From Wurfbainia villosa (lineage: Eukaryota; Streptophyta; Magnoliopsida; Zingiberales; Zingiberaceae): a DNA stretch of 64,000 nt. The notes below the pieces were generated by a model. The model did not search any database and had not been told where the DNA came from. It saw only the letters and a list, made by a program, of their open reading frames with translations. Numbering within the stretch: position 1 is the first letter of the stretch; each line of letters begins with the position of its first letter. This document shows, piece after piece, positions 44,101 through 53,690 of this stretch. The stretch lies in the NCBI GenBank assembly GCA_025175895.1, contig CM046001.1, forward strand, positions 50,343,719 to 50,407,718. Reading direction: 5' to 3'. Position numbers and translations under genes: made by a program.

Positions 44101-44177
44101 ATGTCGAATCGAAGTTTAACTTGGCAGACCTATTTACTAAACCCCTACCCGAAGCCGAATTTAGTCTATTAAGATGA
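41118..44177 (+). CDS. pol: Element F Pol polyprotein (PR-IN-RT-RNase H), intact
   Basis: Makes and integrates element cDNA. One open frame of 1016 codons from the ATG at 41127. The preceding WM of the usual protease motif suggests translation enters upstream, by splicing or fusion. Protease DSG at residues 3-5. GAG-pre-integrase WHRRLGH about 128-134 and CNAC near 163. Integrase catalytic triad Asp about 194, Asp about 257 (SDHGGEF) and Glu about 293 (VERKN, with QQNVL for the usual QQNGV). RT FQMDVKSAFLNG about 623 and YVDD about 712-715. RNase H SDSDYAG about 875, TEAEY about 916, VDN about 951, ending NLADLFTKPL. All catalytic residues are present. Tork/SIRE-like by motif; the exact lineage needs a tree. 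Confidence 0.95.
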   Translation, partial: DQWMLDSGCSRHMTGDQLKFIKLRFKRQGSVAFGNNDKLKIIGSGDIELNSNFVIKNILLVENFEYNLHSVSQLCDNNYKVVFLENECVIKTNKTAKTILKGTRTNNIYTINLIKSSAKCLMTQEEESWLWHRRLGHSHPRLVHKMSQSGLVRGLPNLNNLVNKICNACQQGKQPRTQHKLTNQERTSSVLELLHMDLFDSHGAKSLNRSQYCLVIIDDYSRFTWVRFIKHKNDTLDQLINLFKLIENKKKHKVKRLRSDHGGEFENQRFTDFCNLNGYHHEFSCPRTPQQNVLVERKNRTLQEAARTMLNEYDLPDKFWAEAVSTACYVQNRILMVKRHLKTLYEIYHNKVPNIKYFRVFGCKVHILNTKNHLGKFKSKTSTGIFLGYSTTSRAYSVYNHDTLKIEETINVVFDEVPEPTKPIMTQSVEPTDTKLVSDPEIESNPHQPTSLVDQVTSDPSQTSVQPSHPIDQALGDTNPTQSRIQTNHPINQVIGDPNLGVRTRASYRNLSQISLISKIEPKSIEQALLDPDWIIAMQEELAQFTRNEVWELVPPPKDKTIIGTRWVFRNKLDDKGEVVRNKARLVAKGFSQVEGLDYDENYAPVARLESIRMLLAYAAHRGFKLFQMDVKSAFLNGYIKEEIYVSQPPVFENLDKPDHVLKLKKALYGLKQAPRAWYERLSIHLKSKGFNQGLVDPTLFVKTLGKEIFIDQIYVDDIIFKTSNSALLNEFVSLMESEFEMNLVGELSFFLGLQIKQTKDGIYLYQQKYTKELIKRFGMQDAKIINTTMAINVNIGEDLESKSIDLKYYRSAIGSLLYLTASRPDILFAVNMCARFQTCAKESPLTLVKRILRYLKGTLNVGIWYPRSTEFELTGYSDSDYAGSKLDRKSTSGCCQLLGSSLVSWCSRKQHCVALSTTEAEYIAMSECVTQLLWMKHTLHDFKLDFTNTKLHVDNISSINLTKNPICHSRTKHIEVKHHFIREHVANGAIQLEYVESKFNLADLFTKPLPEAEFSLLR

Positions 44178-44312
44178 AAATTGGGCATGTGCGTAATAGA
44201 ATAGGTACTTGCAAATTATATGTTCTTACTACTATTTCTTTAATTTCATTATTATGGAACTAGCATAGGACATACCTTAGATATCATGCACCTATAGATT
44301 TAAGGAGCCAAT

Positions 44313-44376
44313 ACATCTCACAACACATAGGACTAATGTGTTTGTGTACTTAGCCACATAGATGGGCGTGAGATGT
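44313..44376 (+). promoter_or_regulatory. Conserved hairpin, downstream copy in F
   Basis: Perfect 9-bp inverted repeat ACATCTCAC (44313-44321) and GTGAGATGT (44368-44376), followed by TAGGA. It lies about 135 bp after the pol stop codon. Confidence 0.65.
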
Positions 44377-44763
44377 TAGGACCATACTCATGGTTCCAGA
44401 TGTAGAGCTAGTGCATCGCTATGAACCACGGAGTATAATCATACATACTAACCAACTCGGCTTCATATCAATCAAGCCAAATATGAGTCGAACATTTTAT
44501 AGATGAACCTATTTTATATTATTTTCAAAATAATGTGGAACATGCTTGGAATTTAAAATTAAAACTTATTTTTTATTCCACACATCCTCACTCTTTTCGA
44601 TATATGGCAAAAGGGGGCTGAAAAGGCCAAAGTTAAGGGATCAATTTTTTATGGCCAAGGCTTACTTAACTTTAAGTTAACAAAACAAGTTAAGGGAACT
44701 CTTAACTTAAACACATTTAGTTAACTTGTTTTCGTTAACAATACAATAATTTACTTAACTCTT

Positions 44764-44835
44764 ACTTAACTTGTTAACAAAAAGTAATTTACTTAACTTG
44801 TTAACAAAAAGTAATTTACTTAACTTGTTAACAAA
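44764..44835 (+). repeat. 27-bp tandem repeat with GTTAAC core
   Basis: ACTTAACTTGTTAACAAAAA units start at 44764, 44791 and 44818, exactly 27 bp apart. Degenerate ACTTAACTTTAAGTTAAC sequence surrounds them (44660-44930). Each unit includes the palindrome GTTAAC. Confidence 0.8.
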
Positions 44836-45135
44836 CTAGAAGTAAAGGCCAAGGTTAAGAAATCAATTTTTTCTTAACTTAAAACTTATTTTAAACACTA
44901 TGGCCAATATTAAGTAATTTCGGTCACTTAATTCTTTTTTAGTAGCAAATATCAAGGGGGAGAGTTAAAACCCTTTCTCAAGTACTCACCCTCGGTCAAG
45001 GAGGAGGATTCCTCAAGGGGGAGCACTTGAAAAAGAGTTTTTACTCCTACACATTCATGCATATCTCTTGCTCATTTTACTTAATGCACTTAATTTGTTT
45101 TTTTCTTAACTTTGTATGTGGGTTTGCCATAAATC

Positions 45136-45149
45136 AAAAAGGGGGAGAT
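45136..45149 (+). other. Polypurine tract, element F
   Basis: AAAAAGGGGGAGAT, identical to that of element B, directly before the 3' LTR. Confidence 0.9.
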
Positions 45150-46280
45150 TGTTGGTGCAGTAGGCACCTAAGTCGAACCTGAGTTTCGATTATAGCAAAC
45201 GATACAAAGTTAAGCTCATGTCGTTATCTCACGAGCTGAATCGAGTATGCAGAAGATTGATATAGCTGGAGATGAAGGCTAGCGACACCCGGAGAAAGCC
45301 GCGGTGGTCGGGCGACACTCGAGTGACTTCGGAGGGAGCCGAAGGAATCGAGTGGAAGGCCGGAAGCAAAAGCAACACGTAAGTATTGAGGTAAGCTCGT
45401 GTGTGCGAGCGTAAGTGAGGTCGTATCCTCCTTACGGGGATGATCTTAAGCGTAGATCCGACCAGAGACATCCCATTGATGGTCCAGGTCGAGATCGGAC
45501 GGTCGAAGGTCGTCAAAATAATATTTTCTTTGATCTAACTTTGCCCTGCAGCTAGCATCAGTCGACTGCCAGCTTGGAGGACTCGACTGTCGTCAAACAG
45601 TCGACTGCCAAAGGTCAGCACTCGATTGATGCTGCCATCAGTCGACTGATGATGGCCATCAGTCAACTGATGGTCAATGATCAAATTCGAGGAGTCAAGG
45701 ATTATCACCCCATTTCAAGGAGATTGGTGCTCAATTTTGATTGGCTAGGGTTCCTCTCGAAAAGGGGCTCAAAGGCTATAAAAGGAGGGCTTGTCTTAGG
45801 GTTTTTCATCAATCAAAAAGCTTCCAAGTGCTTCCGATATGCTCTGACTCTCAGACATCCCTACGACGAAGCGCTGCCGAGACGACGACTAGAGCTTCAA
45901 CCTCCAACCTTTGAAGTCATCGGTAACGAAAAGTTTGAATTATAATTCAGTTTATAAGTTGTTCTTCTTTTCAAGCTTTAAATCATATCAAGGAGAGGGG
46001 AAGTGTTCCTCTACCTTGAGCCTTTTTTCATTTTGTATATCCGTCTAACTCCTACCTCCAACGAGGAGGAGTTTTTTAGTAGATTGCCCTCCGTACGTGG
46101 TCAAGGACCACTAGGGCCTTGGAGTAGTAGCCTTCAGCTACGAACCAAGTAAAACCTTTGTGTCTATTGTCTTTTATTTTTGTTTATTTTTTCGCTGCGT
46201 ATATTTGTCTTGAAACGAATTCGAAAGAAAAATTTCTATCGCTATTCACCCCCCCCTCTAGCGATCCAATCGATCCAACA
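45150..46280 (+). repeat. Element F 3' LTR (1131 bp)
   Basis: TGTTGGTGCAGTAGG to CGATCCAACA. Contains exact CAGTCGACTG at about 45558, 45599 and 45638, CAGTCAACTG near 45660, and TATAAAA at 45777-45783. Outside the palindrome cluster it differs from the 5' LTR by only a few scattered substitutions. Confidence 0.9.
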
Positions 46281-46861
46281 GTCCTCAATCTCTTCTTCGG
46301 ATACACATATTCGATAAATAGCATCAGCTCCTTGCTTGAACAAGCATTGCTCATCCCACACATATTGCTTTACATCCATGAAAAACTTCTTCCTCTGATG
46401 ATAAGTCATATGGGAAAGTATTATCCCGCAAGCTAGGAAATTGGCAAAATCAGCGTACCACGGAGCCTTGATTTTCTTGACAACTAGTAGCTGCTCATCC
46501 GGAAAGAAATCATTAATAGCAATATCATCGTTGCTTCCTGCATTTGTTCCTGGGTGTAGTCTCGATAGATGATCTATAACTACGTTCTCCGTTCCTTGTT
46601 TGTCTCGAATTTCTAGATTAAACTCTTGCAGAAGAAGTATCCACCGGATGAGTCTTGGCTTGGATTCCTTTTTGTTCAACAAGTATCTTATGGCTACATG
46701 ACCTGTGTAAACTATCACCTTATACCCAATGATATAAGATCTGAACTTGTCAAAGGCGAAGACTAGAGCCAAGAGTTCTTTCTCCGTAGTAGCATAATTT
46801 ACTTGTTCTTCATACAATGTTTTACTGGCGTAGTAAATTGCATACACCTTGCGGTCCTTCC
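46281..46861 (-). pseudogene. Athila RNase H and integrase N-terminus
   Basis: The Ty3/gypsy RNase H reads VYAIYYASKTLYEEQVNYATTEKELLALVF. The catalytic Asp of the usual YTDH motif is replaced: the text here is VYTGHVAIRYLL (D to G). The connection to integrase follows with NVVIDHLSRL and DEQCLFKQGADAIYRICV, ending at EEIED, where element F is inserted. The frame is open through this segment. The upstream part lies beyond E2 and G'. Confidence 0.85.
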
Positions 46862-48717
46862 TGTTGGGATGTATATTGAAAAGTCTATCTTTTGTATGAA
46901 CATCTTTATTTTGAAATAAGAATCACATAATCATTGTTTGCATATTTATGGTTATGCATATTGTCTGACACATTACATTGTAGATAACATGGTGTGTAGT
47001 GTCACACAGGAGATCATGTTATCGGTTCATTGTAAAGTATAAGTAAAGGCTCACAACTAAGATGGTTATGGACAAACCATTGGAATGATTGTAGTGTGAT
47101 TTGGTATTGGTTAGTCTTGACCATAGAATCACACTATTACACTTTGTGTGTATTGAGCAGGATCGACTTAGAGGTGATTCGATTTATTGCTGACTACATA
47201 ATTGAATCGGACCTCAGATATTATATTGTACATGCTCTTAATCCTGATATAATAACAGGCACATATACTTAGTATTTATTTCTTTAATTTACCAATGGGC
47301 GAGATTTATAGAGTAAATCGATAGGCTCGGTAAGTTGGGAAATGGTATTATTTATATGGTGTGTCGTTGATTATAGGAGGAAACCGTGTCCTATATATTA
47401 GGATGATGATGTCCCCTTGAGGAGCTCATAAGGTTCATTATGTAAGCCCTGCAGGTGGACTTGGTTCGGCATGATGATAAGGTTGAGTGGTACTACTCAT
47501 GGAGTTAGATGTTGATAAATTAAATGTCAGTAAATTTATTAATTGACGGACATTCGAGATCTTAAACATGGGGATAAAAATGTACAAATAATATATGGAG
47601 CCCATATTAACTTATGGGGGTTGGTGAGGTAGATCAATGATAATCCTCTAGTGGATTCGATTATCATTAATGGATGGGACTTTATGTGGGCTTGATCCAT
47701 TGGGTGGCCAAGATCCAACTCCTCCTCATGATCCCTATTGTAGCCTATAAAAACCTCATGGAGCCTAGATCCCATGGTAGAAAACAAAACTCTAGATCCA
47801 ATGGTAGAGATTAAATCTCTAGATCCGACGGTTGAGATTAATTCTCTAGATCTGACGATTGAGATTAAATCCCTAGAACTGACGGTGGAGATTAAAGGGA
47901 GGCTTGATCCCAACTCTATAAAAGGAGGCTTAGGGCTCGGACGACAAGCGATCAAAGGAGGGGCTAGGGTTTTGGGCGGCAAGGAGCAAGGAGGTTGGGC
48001 GGCCACAAATAAGGAAATTCCTTTCCTTCTTCTTCCTAAGGTTGCCGGCGCATATCATCTTCCTTACTCTCCTTGGCCGCCATCCAAAACCCTTCCTTCT
48101 CTTCTCCTTGGCCGGTGGAAACAAGGGTTAGGGTGATTCCTTAGAGCTCTTGGCCGGCGCCCACCTTTCCTTCTCTTTAGGCCAGCGACAAGCTTCAAGT
48201 TGGAAGCTTGTTGGTTGGTCCAAGATAGAGGAGAGTTTTGTTTCTTATTCTTCCTTTTGTTCGGAGCGAGCAAAGAAAGGAAGATTGATGATCTAGGAGG
48301 CTTCAAATTTTGGAAGATCGTCGCCCACACGAGTCCAATAGGAGGAAGGACATACAATAGAAGATCAAGATGTATAACACTTGTTTATATTCTTTTGTAA
48401 CATATCTATAATTGTTTTTCAATCATATACATGTTGTATGTTCTATTTTTATGGTTAAATATACTTGGACCCCGAATACAAACACAAAAGTCGGTGATCC
48501 GTACATCTTCTATTCCGTAGCTACTCGTAGAATAGAGGTTGGTTGCTTGAACAATAAGTTTGTTCAAGTGATCACTCTAATCGAATAACACGACGATGAA
48601 ATGGTAGTTTGGGTAATCCCTCCTTGTCAAGGCTAAATTTTTTTATCCGGGGACGTAGAAGGGATCGCCATGAACAAGCGACCAAGTTGAAGTGGGAAGC
48701 AAAGTTTCCTACCTTTA
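46862..48717 (+). repeat. Solo LTR E2 (X family, 1856 bp)
   Basis: TGTTGGGATGTATATTG to CCTACCTTTA, flanked by perfect CTTCC (46857-46861, 48718-48722). About five 27-bp repeat units lie near 47780-47895 and TATAAAA at 47917-47923. The terminal CA has become TA. There is no internal sequence, so it is a solo LTR. It splits the Athila RNase H between QRK and DRKVY. Confidence 0.9.
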
Positions 48718-48755
48718 CTTCCTTTGTCCCAAAATTGCCCCTACAGCGAAATCAC
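48718..48755 (-). pseudogene. 38-bp Athila RNase H sliver between two solo LTRs
   Basis: Read on the minus strand it encodes DFAVGAILGQRK, which joins CDTSD (at 50964) to DRKVYAIYY (at 46856). It includes the TSDs of both neighbours, CTTCC for E2 and ATCAC for G'. Confidence 0.85.
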
Positions 48756-50963
48756 TGTTGGGTTTTTGGCACCGCGGCGTGTGTGTGTTCGATCACGTTT
48801 CGTAAACATGAACACAGCGGAAGCAATAAAAATAATAAATCTACATTTATTACAACACATACAACGAAAGCATGCATATTACAACAAGTGTAGACATAAC
48901 CGTAAATTTAAATTTGCAATAAAAGGAAATTTATCTACGTTATACCTTTCGTATGACGTGTAGCGGGAACGACATCAACCGGAACGATCCTCGCTAGAAT
49001 CGTCTCTATCCGTATCCACACCGAGTTCCTCGGGATGACTTCGCTAAGCCACGAGCTTCGTCTTCGTACGGGTTACTAGCCTCGTGTTGAAGACGACGTG
49101 ATCGAGAGATGATCACGATCCGAATCCAAATTCGGATCCTAATATGAGTTCTCAAAACTCGCTTCTCCGGAGAGGTATTCGTCAACCAATTAACGAATCC
49201 TTCGTCCTCCACCTCAGAGGATTACCGGAGATCGAATCCCCGATAGTTTAGCCGCTGTCGGAGCTCTAACCGTCGTCCAAACGACGCTCCGATGAGAGGA
49301 GAAGAAGCTGTCCAGAAAACTGGACAGCTTGGTGGAGGAGTAGGCGCCGGCCAAAACAAGGAAGCCAAGTGCTCACCTTTTCACCGAAGCCTAGGAAGAT
49401 CACCGGAGGGTCGCCGTAGGATCACCGGCTGAAGCTTGGACGCCGGCAAGGAGCTAGACGGTAGCACCACAAGCTGGGCGGCAATGGAGGTTGGGCGGCA
49501 CAACTAGGTTGGGCGGCAACTCCAAGCTAGGGTTTTGGATTAGGGCTTAATTATCCATTAAGCCCTCTTTTATAGAGAACTAATTCTCTTAATGGTTATT
49601 GGATCATAACCATTAGGCCCGTTAACCCGCTCCATTAAGATAAGTTAAAATAAACCAAACCATGATGGTTTATTTTAAGTTAAAACGAACCGAACCAACT
49701 TTTGGTTCATTCGTTTAAAATAAACCAAACCCTTTGGTTTATTCTCCTCCATTGGATTAGAACCAAACCATTTTGGTTCATCCATTATGTCTTCATAAGA
49801 CACGGCCCATCCACACTTCCATTGCGACTGAAACGATTTCATGCTCGCTTTATGTTTGGTCCAACCAAACCTAGTTTCTCTCGGTCTGAGAATTCTATTC
49901 TCAAGCTCATTTTAAATCCTTTGGATTACGCTCATTGTGCGTGTGACCAAATAGGTTCTCGGTTTATGTTGGCCATCTATAATTAACCATTAATTATAGA
50001 ATGATCATCAGTGGCACCTAGTAGTACATCATGATCCCCAATTAACCGAAAAGATCAACGGTTGATCCAGAACTATTTCTGAAACCCTTCAGCAGCTCGA
50101 ATGATTCGTGCCCCATTCCCTTCACTCATCTTATACCCACTTGGTTCAGGACATGGTCTATTGTGTCAGTCCCCACTAGGCTGACTACGTCACACCTAGC
50201 CTAAGTATCATTTCCTCGTCCTACGGATTCTAGTTACCCCACATGTATCGAAGAGTACCTTACTCTAAACATGTAATGCTTTGGCCAAAGACTTTAGTAA
50301 CAATCCGACGAGAGGCCATGGGTATACATCTCCTCGCAAGGAGTGGTGGATCCTTTATAGGCTATTCAAACACCTTCGATCACTTCGACTTATACCCAAT
50401 CATCCCGGGTCCACATCTCCTTAGAGATGTTTTCTTAAGATGTCAAAGCATAAGTCTCCATGATCAAGATGACTTGAATACCGCAAGTCAAAGGAACATC
50501 GCACTTAAGCCACAGTAAGAACTTCATTGACATATCTATATATGTAGAGAACCATATGAAGTCTTACGGTTGGTCACTCCAATGAACTAGTTACCATAAC
50601 TAGCATCCACGATTAACTCCGGACATCACAATGTCTCCATCCAGTGAGAATCAGTTGCTTGGATACACCAAGGAGTATACCTCGTGCTAGTATCGACAAA
50701 ATTGATGGTGTCCAAATCCATCAATTCATCGACTAGGGATAATTCCGATACATCACAATTACACATGTAGAGATACTCACTAGTTGTGATCCAATCACAA
50801 ATTCTCTCATGCTGTGAATCGCATCGTGGACATTCAGTAAATGAGTTTAAGATCCAATCAAATACATGAAACATGTATACTCAAATAGTGAATCTTCATT
50901 TATCATATAAATGGTTCATACATAAGGTGATTGCCTTAGGACATCTCTCATATATTACTAACA
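48756..50963 (-). repeat. Solo LTR G' (G family, 2208 bp)
   Basis: On the minus strand it runs from TGTTAGTAATATATG (50963) to AAAAACCCAACA (48756), flanked by perfect ATCAC (48751-48755, 50964-50968). TATAAAA lies at about 49574-49568 on the minus strand. The same LTR family, plus strand and 5'-truncated, is at 56161-57576, where its PBS side is visible. There is no internal sequence, hence a solo LTR. Short open frames inside it are not genes. Confidence 0.9.
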
Positions 50964-51284
50964 ATCACTTGTATCACACATAATTTCAAAAGGAAGACTC
51001 CAATCTGGAGGTTGCATTATTGGGGCGGTTGTCAATGATTCTTTTAATCTGAAAAATGCATCGAGACAAGAATTATCAAAATGAAACTCGGCATCCTTAG
51101 CAAGCAAATTAGTCAATGGCTTTGAGATTTTTGAAAAGTCCTTGATGAATTGCCGGTAAAACCCCGCATGTACTAGAAAACTCTGCACTCCCTTAACATT
51201 GGTTGGAGGAGGTAACTTCTTGATCACTTCAGTTTTAGCAATGTCCACCTCGATACCACGCTGTGAAACTAGGTGCCCAAGCAC
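50964..51284 (-). pseudogene. Athila RT C-terminal part and RNase H start
   Basis: Continues the RT after a stop and a short gap: LGHLVSQRGIEVDIAKTEVI, VQSFLVHAGFYRQFIKDFSKI and LPFEIMCDTSD. These are the RT thumb and tether motifs, then the first catalytic Asp of RNase H (CDTSD). Interrupted there by solo LTR G'. The usual GHAGFYR motif reads VHAGFYR. Confidence 0.85.
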
Positions 51285-51350
51285 TATGCCTTCTCACACC
51301 ATGAAGTGACACTTCTCCCAATTAAGCATTAAATTCATTTCCTCGCATCT

Positions 51351-52538
51351 CTACAAAACCTTGACCAAACTAGATAAGAACATATCAAAATCTGCACCAT
51401 ATACAGAAAAATCATCCATGAATACTTCCATTATATTCTCGATCATATCGAAAAAAATTGAAGTCATGCATCTTTGAAAAGTTGCTGGTGCATTGCAAAG
51501 TCCAAAAGGCATTCTCCTGAAAGCAAAAGTACCATATGGGCAAGTAAAAGTTGTTTTCTCTTGGTCGTTAGAATAGATGGGGATTTGGTAGAAATTGGAG
51601 TATCCATCGAAGTAACAGAAATGCGAATGTTTTGCCAACCGGTCTAACATTTGGTCAATAAAGGGGATAGGAAAGTGGTCCTTTCTAGTTTCCTTGTTTA
51701 ATTTACTATAATCAATACACATTCTCCACCCGGTGACTGCTCTCATGGGGATTAACTCATTCGTAGCATTTTTTATCACAGTTATCCCCCCTTTCTTAGG
51801 CACCACATGGACAGGACTCATCCATTCGCTATCGGATATAGGATAGATAATTCTTGCATCTAGTAATTTCAGGACCTCTTTCTTGACCACCTCTTTCATG
51901 GCCGGGTTTAGCCTTTGTTGATGTTCTATTGAAGGTTTATAATTATCCTCGAGTAGAATTCTATGCATGCAAACCGTTGGACTAATTCCCTTTATATCAT
52001 CAATCTTGTATCCAATGACATTCTTATGTGTTTTCAGCACTTTGATCAGTTTCTCAGTCTCTGCATCGCTTAAATTAGCATTAATGATCACGGGATAAGT
52101 AGAATTTTCACCAAGAAATTCATACCTGAGTGTCGATGGAAGAGGCTTAAGTTCTACCTGTGGTGGTAGGTCAAGGTCGACAATCTCCGACTCTTCATCC
52201 TCGAAATCCCTTTCGAGCCTACCAAGATGAGTTTGTTCTTGTGCTCCTTTTGGTGCAATTGACGGGAAACTGTCAATCCTGCAACAAACATCGAAATAAG
52301 AAGGTTGTTTAACATCTTTGGAAAGGTCAAATTCAATCTTATCATTTCCAAATGCAAGTGAAAGTTTGTGGTTCTTGACATTTATCATCGCCCCTGCAGT
52401 AGCCAGGAAAGGTCTCCCTAAAATGAATGGAATACATGGGTCTTCATCCATGTCAAGCACTACGAAATTGGTAGGAATAATAAAGTTTCCCACCTTCATA
52501 GGTACATCTTCTAAGATTCCCAAAGGATTTCTAATGGA
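51351..52538 (-). pseudogene. Athila protease C-terminal part and reverse transcriptase
   Basis: Long open frame of about 390 codons after a CGA-to-TGA stop. It begins with the protease C-terminal part (PCIPFILGRPFLATAGAMINV, ILG motif), then a linker, then RT: LDARIIYPISDSEWMSPVHVV, WRMCIDYSKLNKETRKDHFP, FCYFDGYSNFYQIPI and the catalytic FMDDFSVYG intact. It terminates at 51351 just after FMDDFSVYGADFD, where the frame continues past the stop toward 51284. Athila type because of the DLGAS-class protease upstream and the INPATNELIPM-like insertion in RT. Confidence 0.85.
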
Positions 52539-53045
52539 TCAATCGGCTAACTGCAAGGCCATAGTTGTTAGTTTCATTTCTCTAAAATCTAATTTCTTGC
52601 ATATGGAAAGAGGAATCAAATTGACACTAGCGCCTAGATCACAAAAAGCCTTATCAAAACTAGAGTCATTAATTATGCAAGGGATAGAAAAACTACCTGT
52701 ATCATTTAACTTGGGAGGTACCATGTTTTTAATTAAAGCACTGCATTCTTCGGTAAGATCCACTGTTACATGCTCCTTAACTTTCCTTTTATTGGTTAAA
52801 ATATCCTTCAAGAACTTGGAGTACTTAGGCATTTGTTGAAGATCTTCTGTAAAAGGTATATTAATATAAAGCTTTCTAATTACCTCAAGAAACTTACCAA
52901 ATTGTTCATCAAATTTCTCCTTAATCAGCCTCTGAGGGAATGGAATAGGAGGCTTGTATGTCCTTGGCTCTTTGTGTGACACAGTGTCGCCTGCTTGGCT
53001 GGGCATGCTAGTCAGAGTGATCCGACAGTAGCGTGTCGTTGGCAC
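52539..53045 (-). pseudogene. Athila protease N-terminal part
   Basis: Reads PPIPFPQRLIKEKFDEQFGK, then the aspartic protease motif AFCDLGASVNLIPLSICKKL near the C-terminal end; DLGAS is the Athila/Tat version of DTGA/DSGA. TGA at 52539-52541 stands where CGA (Arg) would continue in the same frame. The start at 53045 is arbitrary, since the protein is part of a Gag-Pol frame. Confidence 0.8.
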
Positions 53046-53524
53046 ACTCGGTGCTGATGGGCATCACCTGACATGGGTGTGTTGGACAACACACCCTGGG
53101 TGTATTGTCGGCTTCCTATCTCAAAATCATTCAACACAGGCGTGCTGCTGGGCATGAACACATCTTTAAACTCCGGCACACCTGTGTTCTTGAACACGGG
53201 TGGGGCTTGTTGAGCTCTGGCAAGTGGTACTGCTTTCTTGTCTCCTTCTAAAATTCTTCCACTTCTCAAACTTATAGAATTACAATGTTCAGCAGGGTTT
53301 ACTTCTGAATTTCCAGGAAATCTACCAGGCGTCCTAGATGTAGAGCTAGCAATTTGAGAAATTTGATTCTCCAACATTCTTGTGTGATTAGTCAAATTAT
53401 CCACCTTGCTTCCCAATTCCTTAATAGCCTCGGTATTGTTTTGATGTTGCTGATTGGATTCTATAACATGCTGTCGAAATTTATCATTCATCTTTTTTTG
53501 GCATGTGATAAAATTTTCCATCAT
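53012..53524 (-). pseudogene. Athila Gag-protease linker
   Basis: Predicted coiled coil (NNTEAIKELGSKVDNLTNHTRMLENQISQI) followed by LRSGR and a low-complexity part whose DNA contains GTGTGTTG/CAACACACC repeats (53080-53170). The usual place is between the gag knuckle and protease. It overlaps the next frame, so a frameshift lies near 53030. Confidence 0.7.
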
Positions 53525-53690
53525 CTTCTCTAAGTTTGACTTTAGCCCTGGTTGAAATCCTGAAGGTGCTCCAAAATTGTCATGTCCAGAAGAATTTTGG
53601 TTGGCTCAATACGAAAAGTTGGGGTGATTTCTCCAACCAGGATTGTACGTGTTCGAATAAGGGTTGCCGCCATTAGGCTTTTGATTAAAA

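Larger units (their letters stand above)
44178..45135 (+). other. Element F 3' non-coding tail
   Basis: Holds the hairpin at 44313-44376, a 27-bp tandem repeat (44764-44835) and two secondary TCAAGGGGGAG tracts (about 44953, 45014) ahead of the true PPT. No open frame of note. The layout matches the tails of B and C. Confidence 0.6.
37645..46280 (+). mobile_element. Element F: full-length Ty1/copia (Tork/SIRE-like) element
   Basis: 8636 bp, with LTRs at 37645-38766 and 45150-46280, PBS, PPT and a perfect GTCCT duplication (37640-37644 and 46281-46285). Gag is nearly intact (one TGA) and pol is a single 1016-codon frame. It is the youngest and most complete element in the window and could be the kind of helper that mobilised B. 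Inserted at the RNase H/integrase junction of the Athila element, in the opposite orientation. Confidence 0.95.

Noticed and set aside
7800..45670. CAGTCGACTG clusters as a CRISPR array or cloning-site contamination
   Set aside because: Copies are irregularly spaced and partly degenerate, spacers are not unique, there are no cas genes and the host is eukaryotic. They are embedded in LTRs of several families, so not a vector artefact.
37645..46280. F as two separate partial elements
   Set aside because: The GTCCT duplication, matching PBS and PPT, similar LTR lengths and a continuous pol show a single insertion, in spite of the LTR palindrome differences.
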